The notes beneath the pieces are model-generated. The model did no database searches. It was given only the letters and a program-made list of their open reading frames with translations, and was not told where the DNA came from. Shown here piece by piece: positions 19,212 to 27,457 of a stretch of 64,000 nucleotides of DNA; positions within the stretch are counted from its first letter, which is position 1; each line of letters opens with the position of its first letter. Made by a program: the position numbers and the translations under genes. This DNA comes from Paenibacillus selenitireducens (GTDB lineage Bacteria; Bacillota; Bacilli; Paenibacillales; Paenibacillaceae), in assembly GCF_002021565.1 (NCBI RefSeq), contig NZ_MSZX01000008.1, positions 248,027 to 312,026 on the forward strand, read 5' to 3'.

Positions 19212-20957
19212 CTATGGATTCTCTGTCTTACAATTGGACTTATTCACGATATTCGATCGTTTCTCCGCTAACTCCATCCGGATATCTTCCTTCGCTAAAA
19301 TACCGGAAGAGTTCACTAGAAGTGCTGCTCGATCATATACATCCACCTGTAATGAAATACAAGATGGAACGCCGCCCGTCTCATTTCTCCCTTTGCCCTG
19401 AATCGCTGCATGTACACCGACATCGCCTTCTAATGCCGCAAGGCTAAATTGAAAGACCGATATCTTCACATCTATTCCGATACCCGCTTGGATATCCAGG
19501 TCGGCGTTTCCTGTCATGCGATAATCCGTCCGTTGACCCATCGTCTGATCCAAGAAGACAGGGTGCCCGTTAGCATATGCAAACCCTAAGGTCCTACTAT
19601 TTTCTTGCTCCACTGCAAAGGTTAGTGTAGCGGTTAAATCCCCTTTGACAATTAATTGTGGTTGAACCTGAACCCCAAATGGTCCATACATGGGAACATA
19701 GAACCCTTTCCCTAAATCCACCTTCTTCTCTTGAGTTGCTGGCTTTGGATTCGTAACCGTAGCAGACACGTTCAGCTTACTTTTCTCCTGATAGGTTACA
19801 TGCGTTTCAAAGCGTTTCAACCCGGAGACAAGATCCCACTTCGCATCGACATGGACCATGGGTTGACCGAGCTCAATCTCTCCGTTAATCCGAATCGGCT
19901 GCCCATCTAGATCTACCTCAACATCGGATAAATCCATTGCAATGCCGTCATCGGTTTGTCGATATTGAACCTGTGTGCTAGTGGAGGATGTAATCTCAGC
20001 ATTCGCTTGATTGGAATTCGACGCTAACGTCTCCCATGTCAGCGGAGCTGAGGCTCGAAAATCAAAAGATTGAATAACATCCGTAATCTTAGGTTCAGTC
20101 GTTGTAAGTTGATAAGAACTGCCGAGGTCTTGCGAAGAGGCTACTTGCTTTGCCGCTCCAAAAGGGTACGTGGAACTAGGAGCTAGAAGTATGATATCCC
20201 CGATCTGAACCTCTGGAAGCTCCGCCTTGTTTAACGTCACGACGGAATCCTCTATCTCATAATGCTGAATCCTATCAGAACGAACCGCTTGCGAGTATAC
20301 GATCACATTCGACGCCTTTCGCTGATACGCAAGAAGTCGATCAATTACCGCAGCCGACTCTGCGCGTGTCAATTTCCCTTCTGGACGGAAGGAATGATCC
20401 GGGTACCCTCCAACAATACCTGCGCTCGCTGCTGCCCCAACCAATCCTGCATGGTCTGGAATGGCACCCACATCCGTGAATGTCAAAGCCTCTTTGTCTT
20501 CCTCTAGTTGTAAGGCTCGGGCGGCAATGACAGCCATTTCGGCGCGTGAAATACTCTCACTCGGTCGAAACGTCGTTCCGTAATCCTCAGGAATGAGCAT
20601 ACCGGCCTGTATTGCGGCTTGAATATATCCTGCCGACCATCGGTTCGCAGCCACATCTTGAAATGGCAGATGTTGAACAGGAGTTGCTTCGACAGCCACA
20701 TATTTCGCACGAACGACTAGAGAGAGAAATTCTTCACGGCTAATCGTTTGATCTGGCTTGAACGTATGATCTTGATACCCCGAAATAATTCCGCGATCGA
20801 CTAATTGCTCAATGACCTCTTTAGCCCAGTGATTTTGAATATCTGTCAGAGCTTGTGCGTTATTTGCTGCGGCCCTTACCGCCTCCACCGTCCACGTCTG
20901 ACACATCACTGCCCATAACATCATGAAAACTAAGCATCCTCTAACCCATTTACGCAC
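19212..20957 (-). CDS. Secreted SLH-domain (S-layer homology) surface protein
   Basis: About 581 residues. A signal peptide of about 30 residues is followed by three SLH domains (roughly residues 35-90, 95-155 and 160-215), seen as repeated patterns such as DIQNHWAKEVIEQLVDRGI, GYQDHTFKPDQTISREEFL and GYPDHSFRPEGKLTRAESA. SLH domains bind pyruvylated secondary wall polymer. The remaining 370 residues are beta-rich and unassigned. I prefer the GTG at 20957 because a GAGAGGGG ribosome site lies 7 bases before it; an upstream start at 20987 has no such site. The 3' end may be truncated (see 18961-19211). Confidence 0.88.
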   Translation of the reverse strand: MRKWVRGCLVFMMLWAVMCQTWTVEAVRAAANNAQALTDIQNHWAKEVIEQLVDRGIISGYQDHTFKPDQTISREEFLSLVVRAKYVAVEATPVQHLPFQDVAANRWSAGYIQAAIQAGMLIPEDYGTTFRPSESISRAEMAVIAARALQLEEDKEALTFTDVGAIPDHAGLVGAAASAGIVGGYPDHSFRPEGKLTRAESAAVIDRLLAYQRKASNVIVYSQAVRSDRIQHYEIEDSVVTLNKAELPEVQIGDIILLAPSSTYPFGAAKQVASSQDLGSSYQLTTTEPKITDVIQSFDFRASAPLTWETLASNSNQANAEITSSTSTQVQYRQTDDGIAMDLSDVEVDLDGQPIRINGEIELGQPMVHVDAKWDLVSGLKRFETHVTYQEKSKLNVSATVTNPKPATQEKKVDLGKGFYVPMYGPFGVQVQPQLIVKGDLTATLTFAVEQENSRTLGFAYANGHPVFLDQTMGQRTDYRMTGNADLDIQAGIGIDVKISVFQFSLAALEGDVGVHAAIQGKGRNETGGVPSCISLQVDVYDRAALLVNSSGILAKEDIRMELAEKRSNIVNKSNCKTENP

Positions 20958-21128
20958 CGCGATTCCCCTCTCCCACATAACATACAAGAACTATTATATT
21001 GGGATAACCTACCTATTCATGCTTAAAAAAGGGTTTAAATATTGTCCTTCATGCCTAGGCACCAAGTGGGGGTATACTAGGTAAAATGTAAGGCATTTCG
21101 CATCAGTATAAGGAGAGTCGACAACTGC

Positions 21129-21359
21129 ATGGACATTATGGACCTCACAGGACTGCGTCAAATATTTACGGATATGAGTACCGCCCTCAATAATATGGCA
21201 GATAAAACGCAAAGCTCCATTAATGAAGCGAAAAATCAAATTTCTATGTTAACCGATGGCATACATACCGTCGCGCTGCTGCTTCTCGTCTTTATCATCG
21301 TCAGCGCGCTTCATTTGGGCTTTAATATTTTCAAATACATCAAGGGGGAGCGTAAGTAA
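21129..21359 (+). CDS. Small one-helix membrane protein
   Basis: 76 residues. An amphipathic N-terminal half (TGLRQIFTDMSTALNNMADKTQSSINEAKNQ) is followed by one membrane helix (VALLLLVFIIVSALHLGFNIF) and a short basic tail. An AAGGAG site lies about 14 bases ahead of the ATG, somewhat far. I do not recognise the family. The layout resembles small phage-type or stress-related membrane proteins, but no function can be given. The overlapping opposite-strand open frame is judged a shadow. Confidence 0.65.
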   Translation: MDIMDLTGLRQIFTDMSTALNNMADKTQSSINEAKNQISMLTDGIHTVALLLLVFIIVSALHLGFNIFKYIKGERK

Positions 21360-21392
21360 GCTGCAAATACAGGAATTACACATGAAGAATCC

Positions 21393-21540
21393 CAAATTGA
21401 AAATTTGAAATCTAAGATCTGGAATCTAAGATCTAAGCTCAAAGATCTAAAATCCGAGATTTGAGATTAGATCTAAAATCTGAGATCTAAGATCAAAGAT
21501 CAAAGATTTGAATTCTGAGATCTGAATTCTACAATCCCGT
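21393..21540. repeat. Low-complexity AGATCTAA-type degenerate tandem repeat
   Basis: About 150 bases made almost entirely of variants of AATCTAAGATCT and AGATCAAAG, with a period near 10 bases. It has no coding capacity and lies just after the small membrane protein. No mirror or hairpin organisation was clear. Confidence 0.75.
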
Positions 21541-21564
21541 TTTCCCGCCGCTTCCCTCGCTATC

Positions 21565-21790
21565 TATAATGGATTACTGCAAGATAGGTCATGCATTTTG
21601 ATCGTTCAGCTAAGCTATATTGGAGAATCGCATTATATGAGGCGTTTTTGGGCATTTTCAGCACCGATTCACCCATTTTCATTGGATTTATCCAACATAG
21701 GGTACGTTTACGGGACTCAATCACGATAGTTAATGGATTTATCCAATATAGCGCATGTTCCCGAGACTCAACCATCCAACATAGACTAAA
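21565..21790. repeat. Short interspersed repeats (TGGATTTATCCAA type), locus 1
   Basis: The core TGGATTTATCCAA, itself a near-palindrome, occurs near 21683 and 21733, each followed by TATAG-like or CATAG-like bases and a run ending GACTCAA. Related pieces are TATAATGGATTACTGCAAGATA near 21567 and TATATTGGAGAATCGC near 21608. The same words recur at 60050-60270 some 39 kb away, marking a dispersed repeat family. Confidence 0.65.
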
Positions 21791-21801
21791 AGATACTCAT
21801 G

Positions 21802-21844
21802 CAAAAAAAAGAAGTCGACCCCTGACGCGCAGGAATCGACTTCT
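21802..21844 (-). terminator. Terminator after glyA
   Basis: Minus-strand GAAGTCGATTCCTG pairs with CAGGGGTCGACTTC around CGCGT, followed by eight T. It lies 30 bases after the glyA stop. Confidence 0.9.
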
Positions 21845-21872
21845 AGATCATTTTGTAAAGATCGATAGGATC

Positions 21873-23123
21873 TTAGTATTTCAACGTTTGATACAGCGGG
21901 AATTGCGCTGTAAGATCACGAACCAAACCGCGAGCTTGCTCAAGAACAGCTTCATCATTCGGGTTCTTCAATGTCATGGCAATGACTTTAGCAATTGTCT
22001 TCATCGCGGATTCATCCATGCCGCGGGATGTAGCAGCTGGTGTACCAATGCGGATACCGCTTGTCACGAATGGGCTTGTTGGGTCAAATGGAATGGCATT
22101 TTTGTTTACCGTAATGCCTACAGAATCCAATACATGTTCAGCCACTTTACCTGTAACGTTCAGGTTGCGCGTATCGATCAGCATCAAGTGGTTATCTGTG
22201 CCGCCAGATACGATGTTCAGACCTTCCTCAACCAGGCCTGTTGCTAAAGCTTGAGCGTTGTTCACAACGTTTTGCGCATAGGTTTTGAAGGATGGTTGCA
22301 ACGCTTCGCCAAGAGCTACCGCCTTAGCTGCGATCACGTGCATTAACGGTCCGCCTTGGGAACCAGGGAATACCGCTTTATCAATCGCTTGCGCCCATGC
22401 TTGACGGCACAGGATCATACCGCCGCGAGGTCCGCGCAACGTTTTATGTGTTGTTGTTGTAACAAAGTGCGCATGAGGCACGGGGCTTGGGTGCAAGCCT
22501 GCAGCTACAAGTCCTGCAATATGCGCCATATCGACCATGAACAACGCGCCTACATCGTTAGCAATCGCTGCGATTTTCTCGAAATCAATGATACGCGGAT
22601 AGGCACTTGCGCCTGCAACGATCATACGAGGTTTATGTTTGAACGCGGCTTTGCGCAAATCTTCGTAATCAATACGGAAATCTTCTTCACTAACACCATA
22701 AGCAACGAAATTGTACAGTAAACCAGATGCATTAACAGGGCTGCCATGCGTTAAGTGACCGCCATGCGCCAGGTTCATCCCTAGAACAGTATCTCCAGGT
22801 TGCAGAGCTGCAAGGTATACCGCCATGTTCGCTTGCGCACCGGAGTGTGGTTGCACGTTCGCATGCTCTGCACCGAATAATTCTTTGGCGCGGTCTCTTG
22901 CGATATTTTCGACGATATCTACATGCTCACAGCCGCCATAGTAACGTTTGCCAGGATAACCTTCAGCATATTTGTTCGTTAATACAGTACCCATCGCTTC
23001 CATAACGGCTTCACTTACGATATTCTCAGATGCAATTAGTTCGATGTTGTTACGTTGGCGCTGAAGCTCCAAGTCCATTGCTTTCAATACTTCAGGATCT
23101 GCTTGTCTTAAATGATCTACCAT
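21873..23123 (-). CDS. glyA: Serine hydroxymethyltransferase
   Basis: 416 residues, the family length. It converts serine and tetrahydrofolate to glycine and methylene-tetrahydrofolate with pyridoxal phosphate. The PLP lysine is in [14 protein letters not shown], and [34 protein letters not shown] is the classic N-terminal signature. The frame is open upstream, but the ATG at 23123 with a GAGGAGG site gives the standard start MVDHLRQ. It follows ywlG, and both lie downstream of a ZTP riboswitch, so its expression probably responds to purine and one-carbon status. Confidence 0.97.
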   Translation of the reverse strand: MVDHLRQADPEVLKAMDLELQRQRNNIELIASENIVSEAVMEAMGTVLTNKYAEGYPGKRYYGGCEHVDIVENIARDRAKELFGAEHANVQPHSGAQANMAVYLAALQPGDTVLGMNLAHGGHLTHGSPVNASGLLYNFVAYGVSEEDFRIDYEDLRKAAFKHKPRMIVAGASAYPRIIDFEKIAAIANDVGALFMVDMAHIAGLVAAGLHPSPVPHAHFVTTTTHKTLRGPRGGMILCRQAWAQAIDKAVFPGSQGGPLMHVIAAKAVALGEALQPSFKTYAQNVVNNAQALATGLVEEGLNIVSGGTDNHLMLIDTRNLNVTGKVAEHVLDSVGITVNKNAIPFDPTSPFVTSGIRIGTPAATSRGMDESAMKTIAKVIAMTLKNPNDEAVLEQARGLVRDLTAQFPLYQTLKY

Positions 23124-23174
23124 TCCAAATTCCTCCTCAGGATGGGAGCAAGCGTAACCACTCACTCCTGTATA

Positions 23175-23726
23175 TTAATTACATGTATAAACTGCTCTTT
23201 CGCCGCCAATTAGCTTGGGCCGCGTTCTTGCCATCGTCACGCGCGCTTGACCAATCTGTCGAATGGATGGGCGGACAGGCACGGCCACTCGGCGCAAATG
23301 CATGCCGATGAGCGTCTCACCAATGTCGATGCCCGCATGTGCGGTTATCGTCTCCACTAAACAAGGTTGCTTCAGTTGTCGATACGCATAGGATGCCATC
23401 GATCCGCCCGCTGTGGCTACAGGTACCGCAGACACTTCATCAAGCCGATAATGATCTGCTGCCTCTCGCTCGATCACTAAGGCACGATTCAAATGCTCGC
23501 AGCATTGAAAGGCAAGATAGAAGCCGAATTCAGCTCTAACCTTCTCCAGTCCCACGTAGAGTTGTGCAGCAATTTCTTCTGCTCCACTGGTCCCGATGTG
23601 CTTTCCTACCACTTCACTTGTGCTCGTACCGATCACAACGATTTGACCTGCCTGTATCGAACCGACTTCGATCAACTCTCGGGCGATCTGCTCAACTTGT
23701 GCTGCAATCGATTCTCGTTGGTCCAT
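23175..23726 (-). CDS. ywlG: YwlG-family protein (TIGR01440/DUF436)
   Basis: 183 residues. The sequence IVVIGTSTSEVVGKHIGTSGAEEIAAQLY and FQCCEHLNRALVIEREAA, with a conserved cysteine pair, matches the conserved YwlG family found next to glyA in Bacillus. The biochemical function is not established. An AAAGGAG ribosome site precedes the ATG. It is the first gene after the riboswitch and terminator. Confidence 0.9.
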   Translation of the reverse strand: MDQRESIAAQVEQIARELIEVGSIQAGQIVVIGTSTSEVVGKHIGTSGAEEIAAQLYVGLEKVRAEFGFYLAFQCCEHLNRALVIEREAADHYRLDEVSAVPVATAGGSMASYAYRQLKQPCLVETITAHAGIDIGETLIGMHLRRVAVPVRPSIRQIGQARVTMARTRPKLIGGERAVYTCN

Positions 23727-23870
23727 CGAAACCGTCTCCTTTCACATGAATCTTGACCTTGAAAGATAAACACCCCGATGTAAATAAGGTTGCCGACTTA
23801 CAAACCATATCGCTGCTCCATAAGTCTTCTTTGTCTACTATAGTATACCTAATTTATGGAGAATACACGA

Positions 23871-23910
23871 AAAAAAGAGCAGAACGTGTCGTAACACGTC
23901 GTTGCTCTTT
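23871..23910 (-). terminator. Riboswitch-controlled terminator ahead of ywlG-glyA
   Basis: Minus-strand AAAGAGCA pairs with TGCTCTTT enclosing ACGTGT / ACACGT, followed by seven T. It starts immediately after the last base of the ZTP aptamer (CCTGGGCA), so the two can compete. This is the expression platform of the riboswitch. Confidence 0.88.
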
Positions 23911-23983
23911 TGCCCAGGCGACCGGCCGTATACTCCGATGCTCCACCGTGGTTTGATCCACTTCGTCGCCAGTTACACCGGAT
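23911..23983 (-). promoter_or_regulatory. ZTP (pfl) riboswitch aptamer
   Basis: The RNA read from the minus strand has all ZTP-aptamer parts. P1 is formed by CCGGTG and CATCGG. The conserved ACTGGCGA is followed by the GTGG-loop-CCAC hairpin and GGTGGAGCATCGG, and the 3' consensus is CGCCTGGGCA. GGCG and CGCC form the long-range pseudoknot. ZTP riboswitches are known to turn on folate and purine genes when ZMP/ZTP accumulates; glyA is an established target class. No alignment was run, so the call rests on matching the consensus by eye. Confidence 0.9.
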
Positions 23984-23999
23984 CTGTTTTGTTAAAAAT

Positions 24000-24028
24000 A
24001 TCATAGCGTACAATGTATGGAAATGCAA
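24000..24028 (-). promoter_or_regulatory. Promoter of the riboswitch-ywlG-glyA transcript
   Basis: Minus-strand TTGCAT (24023-24028), a 17-base spacer and TATGAT (24000-24005) place a start about 10 bases ahead of the ZTP aptamer. It lies just after the ywlE stop. Confidence 0.75.
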
Positions 24029-24038
24029 TGGGGCATTT

Positions 24039-24614
24039 TTAGTCTCCTGCACGACGCAATAATTTAATTAGAGATCGATGAATCTCCTCTGCACACCGCC
24101 GGTATTCCTCCAGGGAGCCGCCATAAGGGTCGCTAATATCCATGTTAGGGATGCGTTGCTGCAGTGCTATAATTTCATCTCTGTCGGCATCCGGAATTTT
24201 CTCGCCCAATGCCATACGCATTTGCCAATCTGCAATCTTCTCTTCGAGCGTCATCAGATCAGCCAGTACTTGCTCGTCCACATCGACGTATTCTTTTAAC
24301 GTGTAGGTTCGTTCCACGGCATGCGGATACAACTGTACGACATGCTGCTTATGACCGCCTGTCATCGTTAAGATCAAATCCGCCCATTCTACCTCACGCA
24401 TCGTTAAAGGGGTCGAAGAGGCTCCCGCTGCATCAATATGATGATCCTGCAACGCAGTGACAGCATGTTTCGAGATCGAAGATCCCTTCATCGCAGCCAC
24501 GCCTGCCGATCGAACCTCCAAACCGAAGTTGGCTTCCTTTGCTAATTGGCGAAGCATCGCTTCCGCCATTGGACTCCGGCATGTGTTCCCGGTGCATACG
24601 AATAATATGTTCAT
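24039..24614 (-). CDS. ywlE: Low-molecular-weight protein arginine phosphatase
   Basis: 191 residues. The phosphatase P-loop FVCTGNTCRSPMAEAML has the Cys-X4-Thr-Cys-Arg-Ser form that marks YwlE-type arginine phosphatases; the threonine is the residue linked to arginine specificity. The C-terminal aspartate motif is DISDPYGGSLEEYRRC. It reverses McsB phosphorylation of proteins marked for Clp degradation. Start: a GTG at 24617 directly precedes this ATG; the GAGGAG site is nearer to ideal spacing for the GTG, so either is possible. Some 190-residue members are longer than the Bacillus protein. Confidence 0.9.
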   Translation of the reverse strand: MNILFVCTGNTCRSPMAEAMLRQLAKEANFGLEVRSAGVAAMKGSSISKHAVTALQDHHIDAAGASSTPLTMREVEWADLILTMTGGHKQHVVQLYPHAVERTYTLKEYVDVDEQVLADLMTLEEKIADWQMRMALGEKIPDADRDEIIALQQRIPNMDISDPYGGSLEEYRRCAEEIHRSLIKLLRRAGD

Positions 24615-24635
24615 CACACGCTCATCTCCTCAGAC

Positions 24636-25196
24636 TTATATGATAAATAGAACACCAAAAGTAAATAAGATGACGCCCCCTAAGGCTTCGCCATATTCGC
24701 TAAGTCTCTGGCTTACCCGACGTCCAAGCATGAGTCCCATGACGGACATCACGCCGCCAAAAATACCAAACGCCGTAACCACAAGCAGCAAATTTGTATC
24801 GAACATCCCTAAAGACACCCCAACGGAGAACGAATCGATACTTACCGAAAGTGCAAATAGAATGATCGCCCATCCATTCCGATAATCGATTGATTGTACG
24901 GCATCTCCCCGTAAGGAACTGTATATCATATGTCCTCCAAGCAATAATAGCAACCCGCCTGCGGCCAACTGCGCAACGTTTCCAAGCAAGGAGCTGACAT
25001 ACTGCCCCATGAATAGCCCTGCCAGCGGCATCAAGACATGAAAAAGAGCAACAACAGCTCCAATGCGAAGCACATCACGCAGACGAACACCTCTCATCCC
25101 GATCCCAATGCCAAGCGAAAAGGCATCGAAACCAAGCGCTACCGCCATCACGAAGATCGTGACGAACTGGCCCCATGAGCCTATGACCTCTTCCAT
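24636..25196 (-). CDS. mntP: Manganese efflux pump MntP
   Basis: 186 residues with six predicted helices, arranged as two related halves. The signatures ALGFDAFSLGIGIGMRG and LSVSIDSFSVGVSLGMF carry the paired membrane aspartates of the family. The ATG at 25196 is chosen over upstream starts because a GGAGG site lies 7 bases before it. It lies between sua5/ywlC and ywlE in the Bacillus order. Confidence 0.94.
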   Translation of the reverse strand: MEEVIGSWGQFVTIFVMAVALGFDAFSLGIGIGMRGVRLRDVLRIGAVVALFHVLMPLAGLFMGQYVSSLLGNVAQLAAGGLLLLLGGHMIYSSLRGDAVQSIDYRNGWAIILFALSVSIDSFSVGVSLGMFDTNLLLVVTAFGIFGGVMSVMGLMLGRRVSQRLSEYGEALGGVILFTFGVLFII

Positions 25197-25284
25197 CCGA
25201 TTTCCTCCATTGTCCATAAATGATCTTGTACAACCATATGCGGACAAGTGAGGAAAGATACATGAAATTGATGTATTACGAACG

Positions 25285-26496
25285 CTATAACTGAACGATC
25301 CGGTGCCCTGCAGCCTTGACGAGTCGATTCATAACCGCCAGCCCCATACCTTCTTCTGGACAGGCTTCCGCGAGAATAAAAGTAATCCCCTGTTCATCGA
25401 ATGCCCGCAGCGCGGCGTACAATCGATGCGCGGCTCCCTCCAAGGCGTGAAGACTGCCGCAGGAAACAACAACGTCGGCACGGTAAGCGCCAATGTGCTC
25501 GTCAAAGGCGAGGACACCGCTGCGTTCACCGCGCCGCTTAGCTTGCTCCAGCTCAGCCTGAATCCAAGCCGTTACCTGCTCTGGCGCATCGCCCTTCACA
25601 ATACGCATGATACCGCGCGGCGCGTAGTGAGCATATTTCATCCCCGGTGAACGAGGAGCTAGCGAAGCTGCATCCTTAATGCTTACGTGAGCAGCCCTGC
25701 GTGATGCGGCGGGGAGGCCATCATCTGAGGTGCTGCTGTTCACATCGTTAAGTTGCAAATCCGCGTCAGTAGCAGGTATTATGGCATCGCTTGGTGCGAT
25801 ATCTGTCGTGTGTGTTAGTGCTGGGTCAAGCGTCACTTCGGCAACAACCTCCCGAAGTTCCTCCACGGTGATCCCGCCAGGCCGCAGGACATTCACGCGA
25901 TCTCCTATGAGCTCAATGACCGTTGATTCCAGCCCTACGCCTGTGGGACCGCCGTCGACAATCCCGTCGATGCGTCCTGCCAAATCTTCGCGTACGTGCG
26001 AAGCAAGCGTCGGACTGGGTCGGCCAGAACGGTTCGCACTCGGCGCTGCAATGGGGCAACCCGATGCAGCTATAAGCCGTAAGGCGACCTCATGATCCGG
26101 CATCCTCATTCCGACAGTTGTTAAGCCAGCAGTAACTTTGGGCGAAATGGCATCTGGACGGACGGGCAGCACAATCGTTAATGGCCCTGGCCAGAAGCGG
26201 TCCATCAACCGTCTTGCCGTCTCCGAATAGGGGAGCACGAAGGCATCAAGCTGATCTAACTTCGCGATATGCACGATCAATGGATTATCGGAAGGCCTGC
26301 CTTTGGCCGCAAAAATCTGTTCCACGGCTTCTGTATTTCTGGCATCAGCTCCGAGCCCATAGACGGTTTCCGTTGGAAAGGCGACCGTTCCCCCGGCTGC
26401 AAGAATCTGCGCCGCTTCCGAAATAGCTGTCGAAGCTTCATTCACCTGTTGTATTGTCCAATACTTGGTATCTCGAATCATTTCTTTTGCATACAT
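25285..26496 (-). CDS. sua5: L-threonylcarbamoyladenylate synthase (Sua5/YwlC)
   Basis: 403 residues. An N-terminal YrdC domain (about 15-210; GGTVAFPTETVYGLGADA, KGRPSDNPLIVHI, TVGMRMPDHEVALRLI, PSANRSGRPSPT) is joined to a C-terminal Sua5 domain (about 270-403; SPGMKYAHYAPRG). The enzyme makes threonylcarbamoyl-AMP for the t6A modification of tRNA. The linker between domains (residues 230-270) is Ser/Thr/Asp-rich and longer than in compact Sua5 proteins. It is followed by mntP. Confidence 0.95.
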   Translation of the reverse strand: MYAKEMIRDTKYWTIQQVNEASTAISEAAQILAAGGTVAFPTETVYGLGADARNTEAVEQIFAAKGRPSDNPLIVHIAKLDQLDAFVLPYSETARRLMDRFWPGPLTIVLPVRPDAISPKVTAGLTTVGMRMPDHEVALRLIAASGCPIAAPSANRSGRPSPTLASHVREDLAGRIDGIVDGGPTGVGLESTVIELIGDRVNVLRPGGITVEELREVVAEVTLDPALTHTTDIAPSDAIIPATDADLQLNDVNSSTSDDGLPAASRRAAHVSIKDAASLAPRSPGMKYAHYAPRGIMRIVKGDAPEQVTAWIQAELEQAKRRGERSGVLAFDEHIGAYRADVVVSCGSLHALEGAAHRLYAALRAFDEQGITFILAEACPEEGMGLAVMNRLVKAAGHRIVQL

Positions 26497-26559
26497 AAGC
26501 GCTCAATTCCTTAAAATTGTGTTAACACTTATTATATCACAATTCGCCGAAATTCAGAT

Positions 26560-27276
26560 TTAACTAAATAGGCCCATCACGAAATCGAACACCTTGACGA
26601 TCCAATCCCACAAAAAGAACCGCACTTCCGTCTCACCGGCATCTACTGCATCAGCCGATCCATTCGATGTGCTCCCATTGGACACGAGCGGCGCTCCCTC
26701 CGTATCAGTAGCTTGCGCAACGGCTTCCCCCGTTCCTGCATCAATGAAGCATAGCGGCGGGAAAAGCACGCACCACCAGTTCTGACCTTCGCCTTTGCCT
26801 AAAGTGATCCGCAACGCTTCATAGTTCCCTGCCGGATACACTTGGTCACCATACATTTTCGTAGGAAATGGAACCACACCCAGCTCTACCTTATAGCTAT
26901 ACTTTTGGTTGCGCGCTGCAAGCTCGTCACCCACTAAAGTTTCGATATCGGAAAGGTGCTTCTTGATCTTCGCACGAGCCTGCTCCAGACTCTGAGGATC
27001 CTCTAACGCAGCTACCCATGTATTCACCTGATCCACAACTTTATCTCGAATTTCACGCTTCACCTTCTGATCGAAATCCGAATCGGAGTTCGCGAGAATC
27101 CGAAGCCGAATCGACTCCTTAGGTATCTCTTGCGCACTTCCATCGGCAACAGATGCCGAAGCGGACACTACCGCTGCTTGACTTAATAGATTCATGCCCC
27201 AACCCAATAAAATAACCATCATAAAAATGATATAAGTGCTTTTCTTGATTTTCTTAAATCCGAATGATTTCCCCAT
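26560..27276 (-). CDS. spoIIR: Stage II sporulation protein R
   Basis: 238 residues. An N-terminal membrane or signal segment (YIIFMMVILLGWGMNLLSQAAVV) is followed by the SpoIIR domain (about 55-185), with IRLRILANSDSDFDQKVKREIRDKVV near the start and QNWWCVLFPPLCFIDA near the end. In Bacillus the secreted protein triggers SpoIIGA processing of pro-sigma-E across the septum. The C-terminal 50 residues are variable and hydrophobic at the end. It lies between hxlB and sua5. Confidence 0.95.
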   Translation of the reverse strand: MGKSFGFKKIKKSTYIIFMMVILLGWGMNLLSQAAVVSASASVADGSAQEIPKESIRLRILANSDSDFDQKVKREIRDKVVDQVNTWVAALEDPQSLEQARAKIKKHLSDIETLVGDELAARNQKYSYKVELGVVPFPTKMYGDQVYPAGNYEALRITLGKGEGQNWWCVLFPPLCFIDAGTGEAVAQATDTEGAPLVSNGSTSNGSADAVDAGETEVRFFLWDWIVKVFDFVMGLFS

Positions 27277-27391
27277 GTGCTTAAGCCTCCCCGCTTGAAC
27301 TTTGGTATCACTCAGTATGTCCAGATCGAAGGGGGATAAACCTAGTAATCTCGTATTCTAGCAGGAAAATAAACCGACAAAATTCGAAAAA

Positions 27392-27438
27392 TCAAAAAAG
27401 CCCCATCTCCTGCTGCATGATGCAAGAAGACGAGGCTT
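27392..27438 (-). terminator. Terminator after hxlB
   Basis: Minus-strand AAAGCCTCGTCTTCTTGC pairs with GCAGGAGATGGGGCTTT (G-U pairs included), followed by six T. Confidence 0.8.
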
Positions 27439-27457
27439 TACGATCTATAATATGCTG

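Noticed and set aside
21009-21239. 76-residue minus-strand frame opposite the one-helix membrane protein
   Set aside because: The plus-strand ORF has a better composition, a membrane helix and a ribosome site; the opposite frame has none.
21393-21540. Possible origin or DnaA-box array
   Set aside because: The AGATCT pattern does not match TTATCCACA boxes, and no dnaA or other replication gene is nearby.
21591-22247. 218-residue plus-strand frame overlapping glyA
   Set aside because: Runs from a repeat region into the antisense of glyA; no coding signature.
23727-24040. T-box or SAM riboswitch ahead of ywlG-glyA
   Set aside because: No T-box TGGNACCGCG or SAM-I core; the ACTGGCGA and CGCCTGGGCA consensus fits ZTP instead.
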